From NCBI GenBank assembly GCA_947503885.1, contig CANNFD010000006.1, positions 124,001 to 188,000 on the forward strand: a stretch of 64,000 nt of DNA, written 5' to 3'. Origin of the DNA: an uncultured Olleya sp. GTDB taxonomy: Bacteria; Bacteroidota; Bacteroidia; Flavobacteriales; Flavobacteriaceae. This document shows, in pieces, positions 27,267 to 36,600 of this stretch. Every line of letters starts with the position of its first letter. Positions within the stretch are counted from its first letter, which is position 1. Made by a program: the position numbers and the translations under genes. Below the pieces are notes generated by a model. That model made no database searches. It was given only the letters and a program-made list of their open reading frames with translations, and had not been told where the DNA came from.

Positions 27267-27764
27267 ATGGATATTATATTAACACTTTTTGGTTTATTAT
27301 TTATTAGTTTAGGCTTGGTAGGCAGCTTACTACCTGTTTTGCCTGGTCCTCCTTTAAGTTGGGTGGGCTTATTGTTTTTATATATGACAGACGCAGTCCC
27401 AAACAATCATTCTTTTTTAATCATTACCCTGTTAATAGCCTTGTTAATTTTTATTCTGGATTATTTTATACCAGCCATGGGTACAAAACGTTATGGTGGC
27501 ACTAAAGCAGGTATTATAGGCACAACTATAGGCTTGTTTGTTGGGTTACTATCGCCAATTCCGGGAGGAATTATTATAGGTCCTTTTGTTGGCGCTTTTA
27601 TTGGAGAAAAAACTAATAATGCAGACACCAACAAAGCATTAAAAGCTGCATTTGGTTCTTTTTTAGGCTTTGTAACCGGTACTTTATTAAAGTTTATAGT
27701 CGCTATTATTTACTTAGGCTTTTTTATAGCAACCTTTTGGAAATATAAACACTTAATGCTATAA
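27267..27764 (+). CDS. DUF456 family membrane protein
   Basis: 165 residues, strongly hydrophobic. The family repeats of glycine-rich helices are visible: GLVGSLLPVLPGPPLSWVG near residue 17, then KRYGGTKAGIIGTTIGLFVGL and PGGIIIGPFVGAFIGE, a pattern with GxxxG helix packing. No activity is known. It is divergent from the second blaI gene, and the third operator lies about 50 bp upstream of its start, so it could be a target of that repressor. Confidence 0.88.
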   Translation: MDIILTLFGLLFISLGLVGSLLPVLPGPPLSWVGLLFLYMTDAVPNNHSFLIITLLIALLIFILDYFIPAMGTKRYGGTKAGIIGTTIGLFVGLLSPIPGGIIIGPFVGAFIGEKTNNADTNKALKAAFGSFLGFVTGTLLKFIVAIIYLGFFIATFWKYKHLML

Positions 27765-27768
27765 ATAA

Positions 27769-27797
27769 GTAAAGCAACATCTATTGATGTTGCTTTA
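27769..27797 (+). terminator. Terminator after the DUF456 gene
   Basis: AAAGCAACAT and ATGTTGCTTT form a 10-bp stem around CTATTG, 6 bp after the stop codon. The following T-run is short. Confidence 0.65.
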
Positions 27798-27896
27798 CCG
27801 TGTGTAAATGTAAATACTATTAATCAAACTTAGCTCGAGGGATAATTAACTAATACTAAGTTAAAAATCAAATATATACAATATTATATTTTGCTA

Positions 27897-27938
27897 TTGT
27901 GGTTTTTACCACAGGTAAATTGTGGTTAAAACCACAAG
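27897..27938. repeat. Pair of GTGGTT..AACCAC palindromes
   Basis: Two near-identical hairpin-forming blocks, TTGTGGTTTTTACCACA and TTGTGGTTAAAACCACAA, stand side by side. They are flanked by two copies of CTAATACTAAGTTA (about 27850 and 27942), so the gap between the convergent DUF456 and response regulator genes has a nested repeat structure. No gene is seen; a role is unknown. Confidence 0.5.
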
Positions 27939-28006
27939 TTTTACTAATACTAAGTTATTTGACCGCTTTTTTTAAAGTAAAAAAAACTAAAATTTAACAT
28001 TATTTA

Positions 28007-28684
28007 TTAAATGTAGCCTTTTTCTTTAGCGATACTTATTAAGGTCTCATCCTTTCCGTCATCAACAATAAATAGCTCTTTAAGACTTTTCTTGCGTTTT
28101 TCAATTGCACTTAATGTTAACCCTAAATGATCCGTTAAATCTTTTGTTTTAACGCCTAATGATAAAAAATAAAGCATCTTATGGTTGATCTCGTCAACTT
28201 CGATTGGATTAAAAATGCTACGCTTTATAATATTATTAATCGTACCTGTATAAAACGGAGGATTCTTTTGAATTACTTCGAAAGCACTGGCTAATTCACT
28301 AGAAGTTAAATCGCTTTTAATTAAAAACCCTTCTGGATTAATTGCTCTTATTATACTATGGATCCTATAAACCTCATTAAACATAGTTAGAATAACCACT
28401 TTTGATTCTGGTTGTGTTTGTTTAATGTATTTAGCTAAGTCTTCACCTGATTTATAAATTCCGTCTGATGATTCTGGGATACTAATATCAAAAAAATAGA
28501 TATCATAAGGCTTACCCATATTTTTAGCTTTTTTAATTGCTGCTAAAGCAGAATCGCAATCTGTAGCTATATCAATTTCTAAGGTTTGATTTTCTTTTTT
28601 AGTTGCTAATAAAGTATGTTGATAGCCTTCAATAATCATAGGGTGATCGTCGACCATTAATATCTTTAAAACTGTGTTATCCAT
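28007..28684 (-). CDS. NarL/LuxR-type response regulator
   Basis: 225 residues. Receiver domain at 1-130: acidic pocket VDDHP near 11-15, phosphoacceptor D66 in YFFDISIP, and LIKSD near 117. The C-terminal helix-turn-helix (MLYFLSLGVKTKDLTDHLGLTLSAIEKRKKSL) is a LuxR-type DNA-binding domain. It starts 3 bp after the sensor kinase gene, so the two form a two-component pair in one transcript. The regulon cannot be read from this sequence. Confidence 0.9.
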   Translation of the reverse strand: MDNTVLKILMVDDHPMIIEGYQHTLLATKKENQTLEIDIATDCDSALAAIKKAKNMGKPYDIYFFDISIPESSDGIYKSGEDLAKYIKQTQPESKVVILTMFNEVYRIHSIIRAINPEGFLIKSDLTSSELASAFEVIQKNPPFYTGTINNIIKRSIFNPIEVDEINHKMLYFLSLGVKTKDLTDHLGLTLSAIEKRKKSLKELFIVDDGKDETLISIAKEKGYI

Positions 28685-28687
28685 AGG

Positions 28688-30697
28688 TTAATTATTAAAT
28701 GTTGGGACTATAATTGATATAGTAGTTCCTTTGTTTTTTTCTGTTTGAATATTAAGTTTTCCGTTTATTTCTTTAATTCTAGATTCAATATTTTTTAAAC
28801 CAATACCTTTTCTTGATTTTTGTAAATCAAAACCTTCACCATTATCTGTAATGTTTAAAGTTAATAAATCATCGCTTAATTTAAATGATATATCAACCTT
28901 AGTCGCTTTTGCATGTTTAAAAGTATTTTGCATGGTTTCTTGCAGTATCCTGTATACATGAATCTTAATTTTATTATTTAAACTATCCCAATTAATTGCT
29001 TCATCTGCGTTAAATGTATACTTAATATTATAAGCAGTCATTTGTGTTTCAATTAAAGCTTTTACAATATCTAAATAACCCGATTGCTGAATAAAATCTG
29101 TATTTAACTCGTGTGAAACTTTTCTAATTTCATCCTCAATATTTTTAAGCTCAGTAATATAATTACTTCTTTTACTAGTCGCTTCTGGCGTTGTGCTTAA
29201 ATTAAGACTATCTAAGCTTAACCTAACTCCAAAAAGCTTACCAAGTATACCGTCATGTATATCTTTAGATATTCTGTTTTTTTCCAAGCTTCTAGCCTCA
29301 TCAATTTTGTCTTGTTGCGATAGCATTAAGTTATAGATTTCCTCATTAGCTTCTTGCTGTTGTCTTTCTAACTGTAGTTCTTTATTTTTTTCGCGTTGAG
29401 TTTTTATTATATACAAGAAAAACAGCGTAAGTAAAAGCCCAATAGATGTCATAATAAGCCACAGTCTTTGTCTTGACATTTGTTTATTTTCTTGTTTGAT
29501 TTCTTCAGTCTCAAAATCAATTTTCATAAACTTATTTCTAATAGATCGTTCCGCCAAAAGCAAACTATCGTTAAGTTTAATATATTCAAAAAGGTGCTGT
29601 TTAGATTCTGTTCCAGTTTCAATATTTGATTTTAAAAAAAGTGCTTTTAATATGGTCTTATTATGCTTTAACTCTTTCCCTAATTTATAGGCAATATCCA
29701 CATAATATGAAGAGGAGTCTAGTGCGTTGATAGACTTAAAGTATTCAGAAAAATTAAGTCCTATCGCCATTTTCATGTTTTTATCCGCAATGGAGTCACT
29801 AATTTTAAATGCTTTTCTATATAGTTTTTCAATTTTAGCATTAGGGTCCTTACCTCTTAAAAACATTGAATATGCTAAATCATTAATCGTGTAGACATAA
29901 GTAGAAGGGTCTTCGTTTAATAATTTGTGTTCATCAAGGATTTCGTGATATTTATTAATTGCAAGGTCGTACTCCGTTTTTTTTCTATAAGTCGAAGCAA
30001 TATTAATATTGGAGTATATTTTTAAAAAATAGTTGTCTTTTAATTTATTAGCTGTATTAATTGCTTTAAAATGATAGTTTAGAGAGTTATCAAACTCCTG
30101 AAGCTCTCCAGAAATAATACCAATTAAATTATAAAGTGACCAGAGCGTATCTAAATTATAATCATTAACTGGTAATCGATCAACAATATTTATGGCTTTA
30201 ATAACATTATTTTGAGCCCCAATATAGTCTCTTTCTGCCTCTTGTATGTTTGCCATATTTAACAATACAGCAGATAGGTTTTTATAATCTTTTAATTTGT
30301 CATAAAGTTTAACAGCTTCAAAATAGAATTGATAGGCACTATCCACTTTTTGTTGTTCATAATAATAATAGCCTAGATTAAAGTTAGCATTTGCAATTGA
30401 TACTGTATCTTTTAATTTTTTAGCTAAACCTAAATTTTCATAATTTATTGTCTTTAGACCTTCAAATTGTTGGTCTATAATATATAAATAAGATAAAATT
30501 TTGTTACTGTTAAGTATTGTAGAGTCAATATCTGTTTTTTTAGATAGTTGAATTGCCTTTTTGGCATAACTAATTTTTTGCAAATTAGTTAAACCCGCTT
30601 TTTTAGATAAGCTTCTGTAGTAATTAATTGAGTCAGAAGATTGACTTAAACAAAAACTACTAAATAGTATTATTATTAAAAAAAAGTACTTGCCCAA
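28688..30697 (-). CDS. TPR-containing sensor histidine kinase (HisKA_3 type)
   Basis: 669 residues. A signal peptide (MGKYFFLIIILFSSFCLSQ) is followed by about 350 residues of TPR-like helix pairs (NANFNLGYYYYEQQKVDSAY and similar), one membrane segment near 412-432, a coiled coil, the HisKA_3 dimerisation helix with H481 in RISKDIHDGILG, and a HATPase_c domain (NGEGFDLQKSRKGIGLKNI). The TPR part is probably periplasmic, a layout very common in flavobacteria. It phosphorylates the NarL-type regulator encoded 3 bp downstream. Confidence 0.9.
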   Translation of the reverse strand: MGKYFFLIIILFSSFCLSQSSDSINYYRSLSKKAGLTNLQKISYAKKAIQLSKKTDIDSTILNSNKILSYLYIIDQQFEGLKTINYENLGLAKKLKDTVSIANANFNLGYYYYEQQKVDSAYQFYFEAVKLYDKLKDYKNLSAVLLNMANIQEAERDYIGAQNNVIKAINIVDRLPVNDYNLDTLWSLYNLIGIISGELQEFDNSLNYHFKAINTANKLKDNYFLKIYSNINIASTYRKKTEYDLAINKYHEILDEHKLLNEDPSTYVYTINDLAYSMFLRGKDPNAKIEKLYRKAFKISDSIADKNMKMAIGLNFSEYFKSINALDSSSYYVDIAYKLGKELKHNKTILKALFLKSNIETGTESKQHLFEYIKLNDSLLLAERSIRNKFMKIDFETEEIKQENKQMSRQRLWLIMTSIGLLLTLFFLYIIKTQREKNKELQLERQQQEANEEIYNLMLSQQDKIDEARSLEKNRISKDIHDGILGKLFGVRLSLDSLNLSTTPEATSKRSNYITELKNIEDEIRKVSHELNTDFIQQSGYLDIVKALIETQMTAYNIKYTFNADEAINWDSLNNKIKIHVYRILQETMQNTFKHAKATKVDISFKLSDDLLTLNITDNGEGFDLQKSRKGIGLKNIESRIKEINGKLNIQTEKNKGTTISIIVPTFNN

Positions 30698-30749
30698 TCT
30701 AATTATAAGGTTTTGTTATAATCAAATTTAGGATAAAATAGATAAATAC

Positions 30750-30793
30750 AGACATATAAAGCGCTCATATTTTTACAGGCACTTTATATGTCT
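30750..30793 (-). terminator. Hairpin between the small secreted protein gene and the kinase gene
   Basis: AGACATATAAAG pairs with CTTTATATGTCT across a 20-nt interior containing GC pairs. It lies 14 bp downstream of the minus-strand small gene and about 53 bp before the kinase start. There is no strong T-run, so it may attenuate rather than terminate. Confidence 0.5.
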
Positions 30794-30806
30794 ATTAAAT
30801 TATGAA

Positions 30807-30986
30807 TTATCCTTGGGTAGGTATTTTAGCTTTTTTAATTCCGTTATTTGCTAATAAAGTAATTTCAACTTGCTTAACTTCCTTATTTGTGTTTTCTTCA
30901 GGTGTTGTAGTATCTTTCATACTGCTTACTCCTGTTAATAAAGCTATTGAAAAAATTGCTACTAATGTAATTTTAAGGGATTTCAT
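30807..30986 (-). CDS. Small secreted protein of 59 residues
   Basis: The minus strand from ATG at 30986 reads MKSLKITLVAIFSIALL and continues to a stop at 30807. A classical signal peptide ends near VSS, and a short polar mature part of about 35 residues follows (DTTTPEENTNKEVKQVEITL and then NGIKKAKIPTQG). I recognise no family. A plus-strand ORF covering the same bases has no such features and is probably a shadow. The gene precedes the TPR kinase on the same strand, separated by a hairpin, so it could be its ligand, modulator or simply a neighbour. Confidence 0.65.
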   Translation of the reverse strand: MKSLKITLVAIFSIALLTGVSSMKDTTTPEENTNKEVKQVEITLLANNGIKKAKIPTQG

Positions 30987-31376
30987 AATTATATTAATTT
31001 ATAGTTAGTTTTCGATTTTTATTGCGTTTTATTAAAAATTTAAACACAACAATTTTAAGCTAATACTATTAGCTTACTATAAATTACATACTTTTTATTA
31101 TAAAATGTCCTATGAATTAATCAGTTAGCTTTAAAAAAGTGTTTTAATAGAGGGATTTTTAAAGCTTGACGAATGTATCATTTCATAATTTAAAAATAAC
31201 AAATAAATCGATAAAACGCAAATTACACAGACAAAACGTGTTAAAAACAAAAAAGCATCCCAATTTTCTAGAAGAAAAAAGGAAAGCTTTCCATCGGTTC
31301 AAGCTATTTAACTAGCTTTCTACCAGTTTGATAGACTACTACATCTATCAAAACAACACAACTAAATTTTATTGCC
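30987..31376. other. Gene-free stretch with palindromic operator-like sites
   Basis: About 390 bp without a convincing ORF on either strand. It holds a perfect inverted repeat at 31056-31076 (arms TAAGCTAATA/TATTAGCTTA around one C), about 70 bp upstream of the small secreted protein gene and a candidate operator for it, and a perfect 12-mer GGAAAGCTTTCC at 31281-31292. No TAnnTTTG element was found for the minus strand here. Confidence 0.45.
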
Positions 31377-31377
31377 A

Positions 31378-31405
31378 AAAAAAGCTCCAATTTCTCGGAG
31401 CTTTT
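31378..31405 (-). terminator. Terminator of tRNA-Asp
   Basis: AAAAGCTCC and GGAGCTTTT form a perfect 9-bp stem with a loop of 8 to 10 nt, 11 bp past the 3' end of the minus-strand tRNA-Asp, with an A-run (T-run on the minus strand) on the far side. Confidence 0.85.
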
Positions 31406-31416
31406 AGCAATTTTCG

Positions 31417-31490
31417 CGGTCTGGACGGGATTCGAACCCGCGACCTTCGCCGTGACAGGGCGACATTCTAACCAGCTGAACTACCAGACC
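31417..31490 (-). tRNA. tRNA-Asp (anticodon GTC)
   Basis: A complete 74-nt cloverleaf on the minus strand: acceptor GGTCTGG/CCAGACC with discriminator G, D-arm containing AGCTGGTTAGAATG, anticodon stem TCGCC/GGCGA around CTGTCAC (anticodon GTC), and T-arm GCGGGTTCGAATCCCGT. CCA is not encoded. A terminator follows. Confidence 0.96.
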
Positions 31491-31567
31491 GTTGCTTTAT
31501 TGCGAGTGCAAAGATAGGCTTCTAAACCAATCTTGCAAACTTTTTTTTACTTTTTTTTTTACTTTTT

Positions 31568-32497
31568 TTAAATAAATTTTTGTCGCTCGACCATGTAGGT
31601 CGTTAGTATTTTGTCAAATGATTGATTAACATCTGCATCTACATATTTAATCTTATACTGCAAGCATTTCATTTTTAACTCGTTAAAGTAATTTACCACT
31701 TCTTTTTCGTAATTATCTTTAACATGATCTGCGTATAGATTAATATGTTCTCCAGTTTCAATATCAATAAACTTTTTTGGTTTATTATTAAAATCGAAGG
31801 TCATTTCTTTGTTTTTATCATACACATGAAACAAAACGACTTCATGTTTATTGTGTTTTAAATGTCTTAAAGCTTCAAATAACTTTACTTCATCTGTTGT
31901 TGTTTGAAACATATCTGTAAACACAAATATTAGGGACCGTCTATGAATTTTTTCTGCTATCTCATGTAAATAGGCATAAGTCTCTGTTTGCTTATTTACT
32001 GGCTTAGATATAACCGCTTGTTCTAGTTGGTGAATTAGCATTTGGTGGTGACGCTCGCTTCCCTTTTCTGGGGAATAAAAATCATAGGCATCGCTATAAA
32101 TACTTAATCCAACAGCATCGCGTTGTTTTTTTAAAATATGCATTAATGCTGCTGCTGCTAAAGCAGAAAATCCAATTTTATTTAATTGGTCAATGGAAAA
32201 GTTTTCCATTTTTGGGTAATGCATAGAGCTGCTATTATCAAGTATGATATGACAGCGTAAATTTGTTTCGTCATCGTAACGTTTGGTGTATAATTTATCT
32301 GTTTTAGCAAATAACTTCCAATCAATATGACGTGTACTTTCTCCTTGATTATAGATTTTATGTTCTGCAAACTCGGCAGAAAACCCATGAAACGGACTTT
32401 TATGCATTCCAGATATAAACCCCTCGACCACTTGCTTAGCTAAGTGCTCGAGGTTTTTAAATCCTCCTGCTTTATTTAGTTCGTTTTGAATAGTCAT
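31568..32497 (-). CDS. DUF58 domain protein
   Basis: 309 residues. The DUF58 signature is clear: EYNQGESTRHIDWKLFA-like segment (here YNQGESTRHIDWKLFAKT) near residue 50, then a von Willebrand A-like fold with a MIDAS-type DNSSSMHY near 88 and a later FVFTDMF. DUF58 proteins usually act with MoxR AAA ATPases as chaperone-like systems, but no moxR gene lies next to this one. The start overlaps the last base of the clpP-like gene, so the two are translated from the same message. Confidence 0.9.
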   Translation of the reverse strand: MTIQNELNKAGGFKNLEHLAKQVVEGFISGMHKSPFHGFSAEFAEHKIYNQGESTRHIDWKLFAKTDKLYTKRYDDETNLRCHIILDNSSSMHYPKMENFSIDQLNKIGFSALAAAALMHILKKQRDAVGLSIYSDAYDFYSPEKGSERHHQMLIHQLEQAVISKPVNKQTETYAYLHEIAEKIHRRSLIFVFTDMFQTTTDEVKLFEALRHLKHNKHEVVLFHVYDKNKEMTFDFNNKPKKFIDIETGEHINLYADHVKDNYEKEVVNYFNELKMKCLQYKIKYVDADVNQSFDKILTTYMVERQKFI

Positions 32498-33042
32498 TAC
32501 TCTATAATACCATCAACTATCCCGTATGCTAAAGACTCGTCTGCTCCCATCCAATGGTCACGGTTAAAATCTTTTAAGACTTTATCGTAAGACTGTCCAC
32601 AATTGTCAGCTAATATTTGTGCGCTTAGTTCTTTAGTTTTTACAATTTCTTTTGCTGTAATTTCTATATCACTAGCTTGTCCACGTGCACCACCACTTGG
32701 TTGGTGTATCATAACTCTTGCATGAGGTTGTATAAAACGTTTTCCTTTTGTACCAACAGATAATAAGATTGAACCCATTGAAGCTGCTAAACCTGTACAA
32801 ACTGTAGACACATCACTTTTTAACCCTTTAATGCAATCATACATAGCAAATCCAGAGGTTACATAGCCACCAGGACTATTTATATATAACGTGATGTCTT
32901 TAGTCTCTAAACTATCTAAATACATCAATCTGTCAATTACATGTTTTGCTGACTTATCATCTACCATTCCCCAAAGAAACACTTTACGGTCTTCTAGTAG
33001 TTTACTATCAATTAGGTCTTGTGCTTTTATTGTTTTGCTCAT
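32497..33042 (-). CDS. ClpP-like serine protease subunit
   Basis: 181 residues, the ClpP fold with an intact catalytic triad: S88 in GLAASMGS, H113 in MIHQPSGG and D162 in FNRDHWM. The protein is shorter at its N-terminus than the usual flavobacterial ClpP (about 220 residues) and no clpX or tig gene is adjacent, so it is more likely a second ClpP paralogue than the main housekeeping copy. It should form or join heptameric rings used by a Clp ATPase. The DUF58 gene overlaps its stop by 1 bp. Confidence 0.85.
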   Translation of the reverse strand: MSKTIKAQDLIDSKLLEDRKVFLWGMVDDKSAKHVIDRLMYLDSLETKDITLYINSPGGYVTSGFAMYDCIKGLKSDVSTVCTGLAASMGSILLSVGTKGKRFIQPHARVMIHQPSGGARGQASDIEITAKEIVKTKELSAQILADNCGQSYDKVLKDFNRDHWMGADESLAYGIVDGIIE

Positions 33043-33195
33043 TATTATATAATTTTATCTTGTTTACTTTTTTATTAATTACAATAATTAATATTAAGAG
33101 CTGTCATTACTAGTTTGCTCTGTTTTTAAAACTTAAAAATACGTTCTGTAAATGTACTTTTAAAAAGTATACCTTTAAGTTTCATCTAAAATAAA

Positions 33196-33225
33196 AAAAG
33201 GTTTGCCATTATAGCAAACCTTTTA
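33196..33225 (-). terminator. Terminator of trxA
   Basis: AAAAGGTTTGC and GCAAACCTTTT form an 11-bp stem with a 7-nt loop and flanking A/T runs, 22 bp after the trxA stop. Confidence 0.9.
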
Positions 33226-33246
33226 TAAATACTTTAATACTTTGAT

Positions 33247-33564
33247 CTATAATAATGCGTCTATAGCTTCAGAATAAGCTGTTTTTGGTGCTACACCAAC
33301 TTGACGTCCTACTACTTCACCATTTTGAAATACTAAAACTGTTGGGATATTACGTACACCATATTTTGCTGCAAATTCTTGATTTGCATCTACGTCTACT
33401 TTACCTACTACTGCTTTACCTTCGTACTCTGTACTTAGCTCGTCAATGATTGGTCCAACCATACGACAAGGTCCACACCAAGCTGCCCAAAAGTCAACTA
33501 CTACAGGCTTATCGCTTTTTAATACTGTTTCTTCAAAGTTTGCATCTGTGATTTCTAATGCCAT
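33247..33564 (-). CDS. trxA: Thioredoxin
   Basis: 105 residues, the standard thioredoxin length. The redox-active WCGPC has cysteines at 30 and 33, the buried acid is in VVVDFWAAW, and the cis-proline lies in NIPTVLVF near residue 75. It reduces protein disulphides in the cytoplasm with thioredoxin reductase (not in the window). It is a monocistronic unit between dnaE and clpP with its own terminator. Confidence 0.97.
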   Translation of the reverse strand: MALEITDANFEETVLKSDKPVVVDFWAAWCGPCRMVGPIIDELSTEYEGKAVVGKVDVDANQEFAAKYGVRNIPTVLVFQNGEVVGRQVGVAPKTAYSEAIDALL

Positions 33565-33691
33565 AATATTATGTTTTTAATTGTGTTTTACTACATGTTA
33601 ATATGCAATATTAGTCAAAAATTCTGCCAAAGCTTACAACCTGACAATTTGTTTTTACTATTGCATTATTGATTTGACTTATATTAATTAC

Positions 33692-36600
33692 CTACTGATT
33701 AATCAAAAAATGAATTTGTTTCTCTTGTAACTCATTTAACAACTCATTAGTCACTTTAATTTTTTGTTTTCGGCTAATCATAGTTAGTTTAACCTTATCC
33801 CTATTATCATAGACTAAGAAATTTAACGCATGGTTTCCTGGGTGCATGGATAACAACTCTTTTAAGCTTTTAATTTTTTCGGCCTCTAACTCTTTTATAT
33901 TAAGTTGGATTGAAAGCTTTTTGACATTTTTTTCCATCACATCATGCAATAACTGAAAGCTATTAAACTGCAATCTTGGCTCACTTTTTTTACCGGTCTC
34001 TCTATTTACCCAACCTTCACGGACAAAAGCTTTTACATGTACAAAGGTGTTTTGTAACAAGAATGGACGATGTTTTAAATAGTCTTCTCCAAATATTCTA
34101 AATTCAAAGGAGTCTGTAAAATCTTCAATAGTAAATAACGCCCACCCTTTTCCTTGTTTACTGACACGGTGTTGCACATCTGTCACGACACCTCCAAACG
34201 TAATTTCTTTATTGACATGAGGATATAAATCATTAAAATCTGAAATGGTTCCGTTACAAAACGATTTCATTTCTGTTCTAAAATCATCCAATGGATGTCC
34301 GGAGATATAAACCCCTACCACTTCACGCTCTCTAGATAGTTTTTCCATGGTTCCCCAAGTTTCACACTCTGGGATTTGAGGTTCTTCTATCTGTACATCA
34401 CTTTCACCTCCAAACAAACTAACTTGCGCCGAGTTTTCGTTTTCTTGATGTTTAGCACCATATTTTATTGCTTTTTCTAAAAAGGTCAAATCGCTACCAT
34501 CCTTAAAAAAATACTGTGCACGATGGGTATCTCCTAACTCATCAAACCCTCCTGCTAGTGCTAAGTTTTCAAATGCTTTTTTATTAGCAGCACGCAAATC
34601 AATACGTTTTGCTAAGTCAAAAATTGAAGTATAAGGTCCGTCTTCATTTCTATTATTAACTATTGTCATTACTGCACCATGACCGACTCCTTTTATGGCA
34701 CCCATTCCAAAACGTACAGCATTGTCTTTATTTACAGAAAATTTATAGTAGGACTCATTAACATCAGGACCCAATACTGGCAACTTCATACGCTTACATT
34801 CGTCCATGAAAAAAGTCACTTGCTTAATGTCGTTCATGTTATTAGACAGTACTGCAGCCATATATTCTGCTGGGTAATGTGCTTTTAGATAGGCCGTTTG
34901 ATAAGCAATCCACGCATAACATGTCGAGTGCGATTTATTAAAGGCATAACTAGCAAATGCTTCCCAGTCTTTCCAAATTTTTTCAAGCTTTTTAGCATCA
35001 TGTCCTTTAGCACTGGCTTGCTCGATAAATTTTGGTTTCATTTTATCCAAAACTGCAATTTGCTTTTTACCCATTGCTTTACGCAAGACATCGGCTTCAC
35101 CCTTTGTAAAATCTGCTAACTTTTGTGATAGTAGCATTACTTGCTCTTGATAAACCGTAATCCCGTAGGTTTCTTTTAAGTACTCTTCCATTGCTGGTAA
35201 ATCGTACTCAATATCCTCATCCCCATGTTTTCTGCGTACAAAACTTGGTATGTACTCCATAGGACCAGGTCGATACAATGCATTCATTGCAATTAAATCG
35301 TCAAAAACCGTAGGCTTTAAGTCTTTTAAATGCTTTTGCATTCCAGGTGATTCATATTGAAACACCCCTACTGTTTCTCCACGTTGAAACAGCTCATAAG
35401 TCTTCACATCGTCTAAAGGGAATGTATCTGGGTCTAATACAATACCGTGTTTAGCTTTAACAATTTTAACGGTATCTTTTATTAAGGTTAAGGTCTTTAA
35501 CCCTAAAAAGTCCATTTTAAGCAATCCTGCATCCTCTACTACCGAGTTATCAAATTGCGTCACATATAAGTCTGAATCTTTAGCGGTAGATACCGGAACA
35601 AACTTAGTAATATCATCAGGTGTAATAATTACTCCACAAGCATGAATCCCAGTATTTCTAACCGAGCCCTCAAGGCTTCTAGCTAAATTAACTGTTTCTG
35701 CTTCTAGGTTATCTCCATCAGAAATATTTAAAAGCTCGTTTATTTTTTCTAAATCTTCTGCTCTAAATTTTTGCGCTAATTCTTTTTCGGTTAAACCGAA
35801 AATCTTTTTCAATTTAGACATTGTTGGAATCAGCTTCGCTATCCTATCTGCATCAAAAAGCGGTAAATCTAGAACACGCGCTGTATCTCTAATACTACTT
35901 TTAGCCGCCATAGTACCATAGGTAATAATCTGTGCTACTTGGTTACTTCCGTATTTATCAATTACATAATCCATGACACGAGATCGACCTTCGTCATCAA
36001 AATCAATATCAATATCTGGCATACTTACACGGTCCGGATTTAAGAAACGCTCAAAAAGTAGGTTGTATAATAGTGGGTCTATATTGGTAATCCATAAGCA
36101 ATACGCTACCACAGACCCTGCTGCACTACCACGTCCTGGACCTACAGATACATCCATTTTTCTGGCCTCACGAATAAAGTCTTCTACAATTAAGAAATAT
36201 CCCGGATATCCTGTGTTTTCAATAACTGACAACTCAAAATCAAGTCTTTCAACCACCTCATCAGACAGCTCTTCTCCGTAGCGTTTTTTTGCTCCTTCAA
36301 AAGTTAGGTGTCTTAAAAAGGCATTCTCACCTCGTTTCCCTCCATCCTTCTCATCATCAGGATGTTTAAATTCTTCAGGAATATCAAAAGCAGGTAATAG
36401 TACATCTCTAGCTAACTCAAAGCCTTCAATTTTATCGACAACTTCTTGAATGTTTGTAATTGCTTCAGGAATATCCCTAAACAGCGCTTTCATCTCTTCA
36501 GAAGACTTAAAATAGTATTCTTGGTTTGGTAATCCGTAGCGGTACCCTCGACCTCTACCTATAGGTGTTGCCTGTTTTTCGCCATCCTTAACACATAATA

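Noticed and set aside
30802-31008. Plus-strand ORF of 68 codons
   Set aside because: It is antisense to the small secreted protein gene, which has a proper signal peptide and sits in line with the kinase operon.
33155-33169. Palindrome TACTTTT-A-AAAAGTA upstream of the clpP-like gene as an operator
   Set aside because: Such A/T-only palindromes are frequent by chance in this AT-rich DNA, and there is no second copy or matching regulator.
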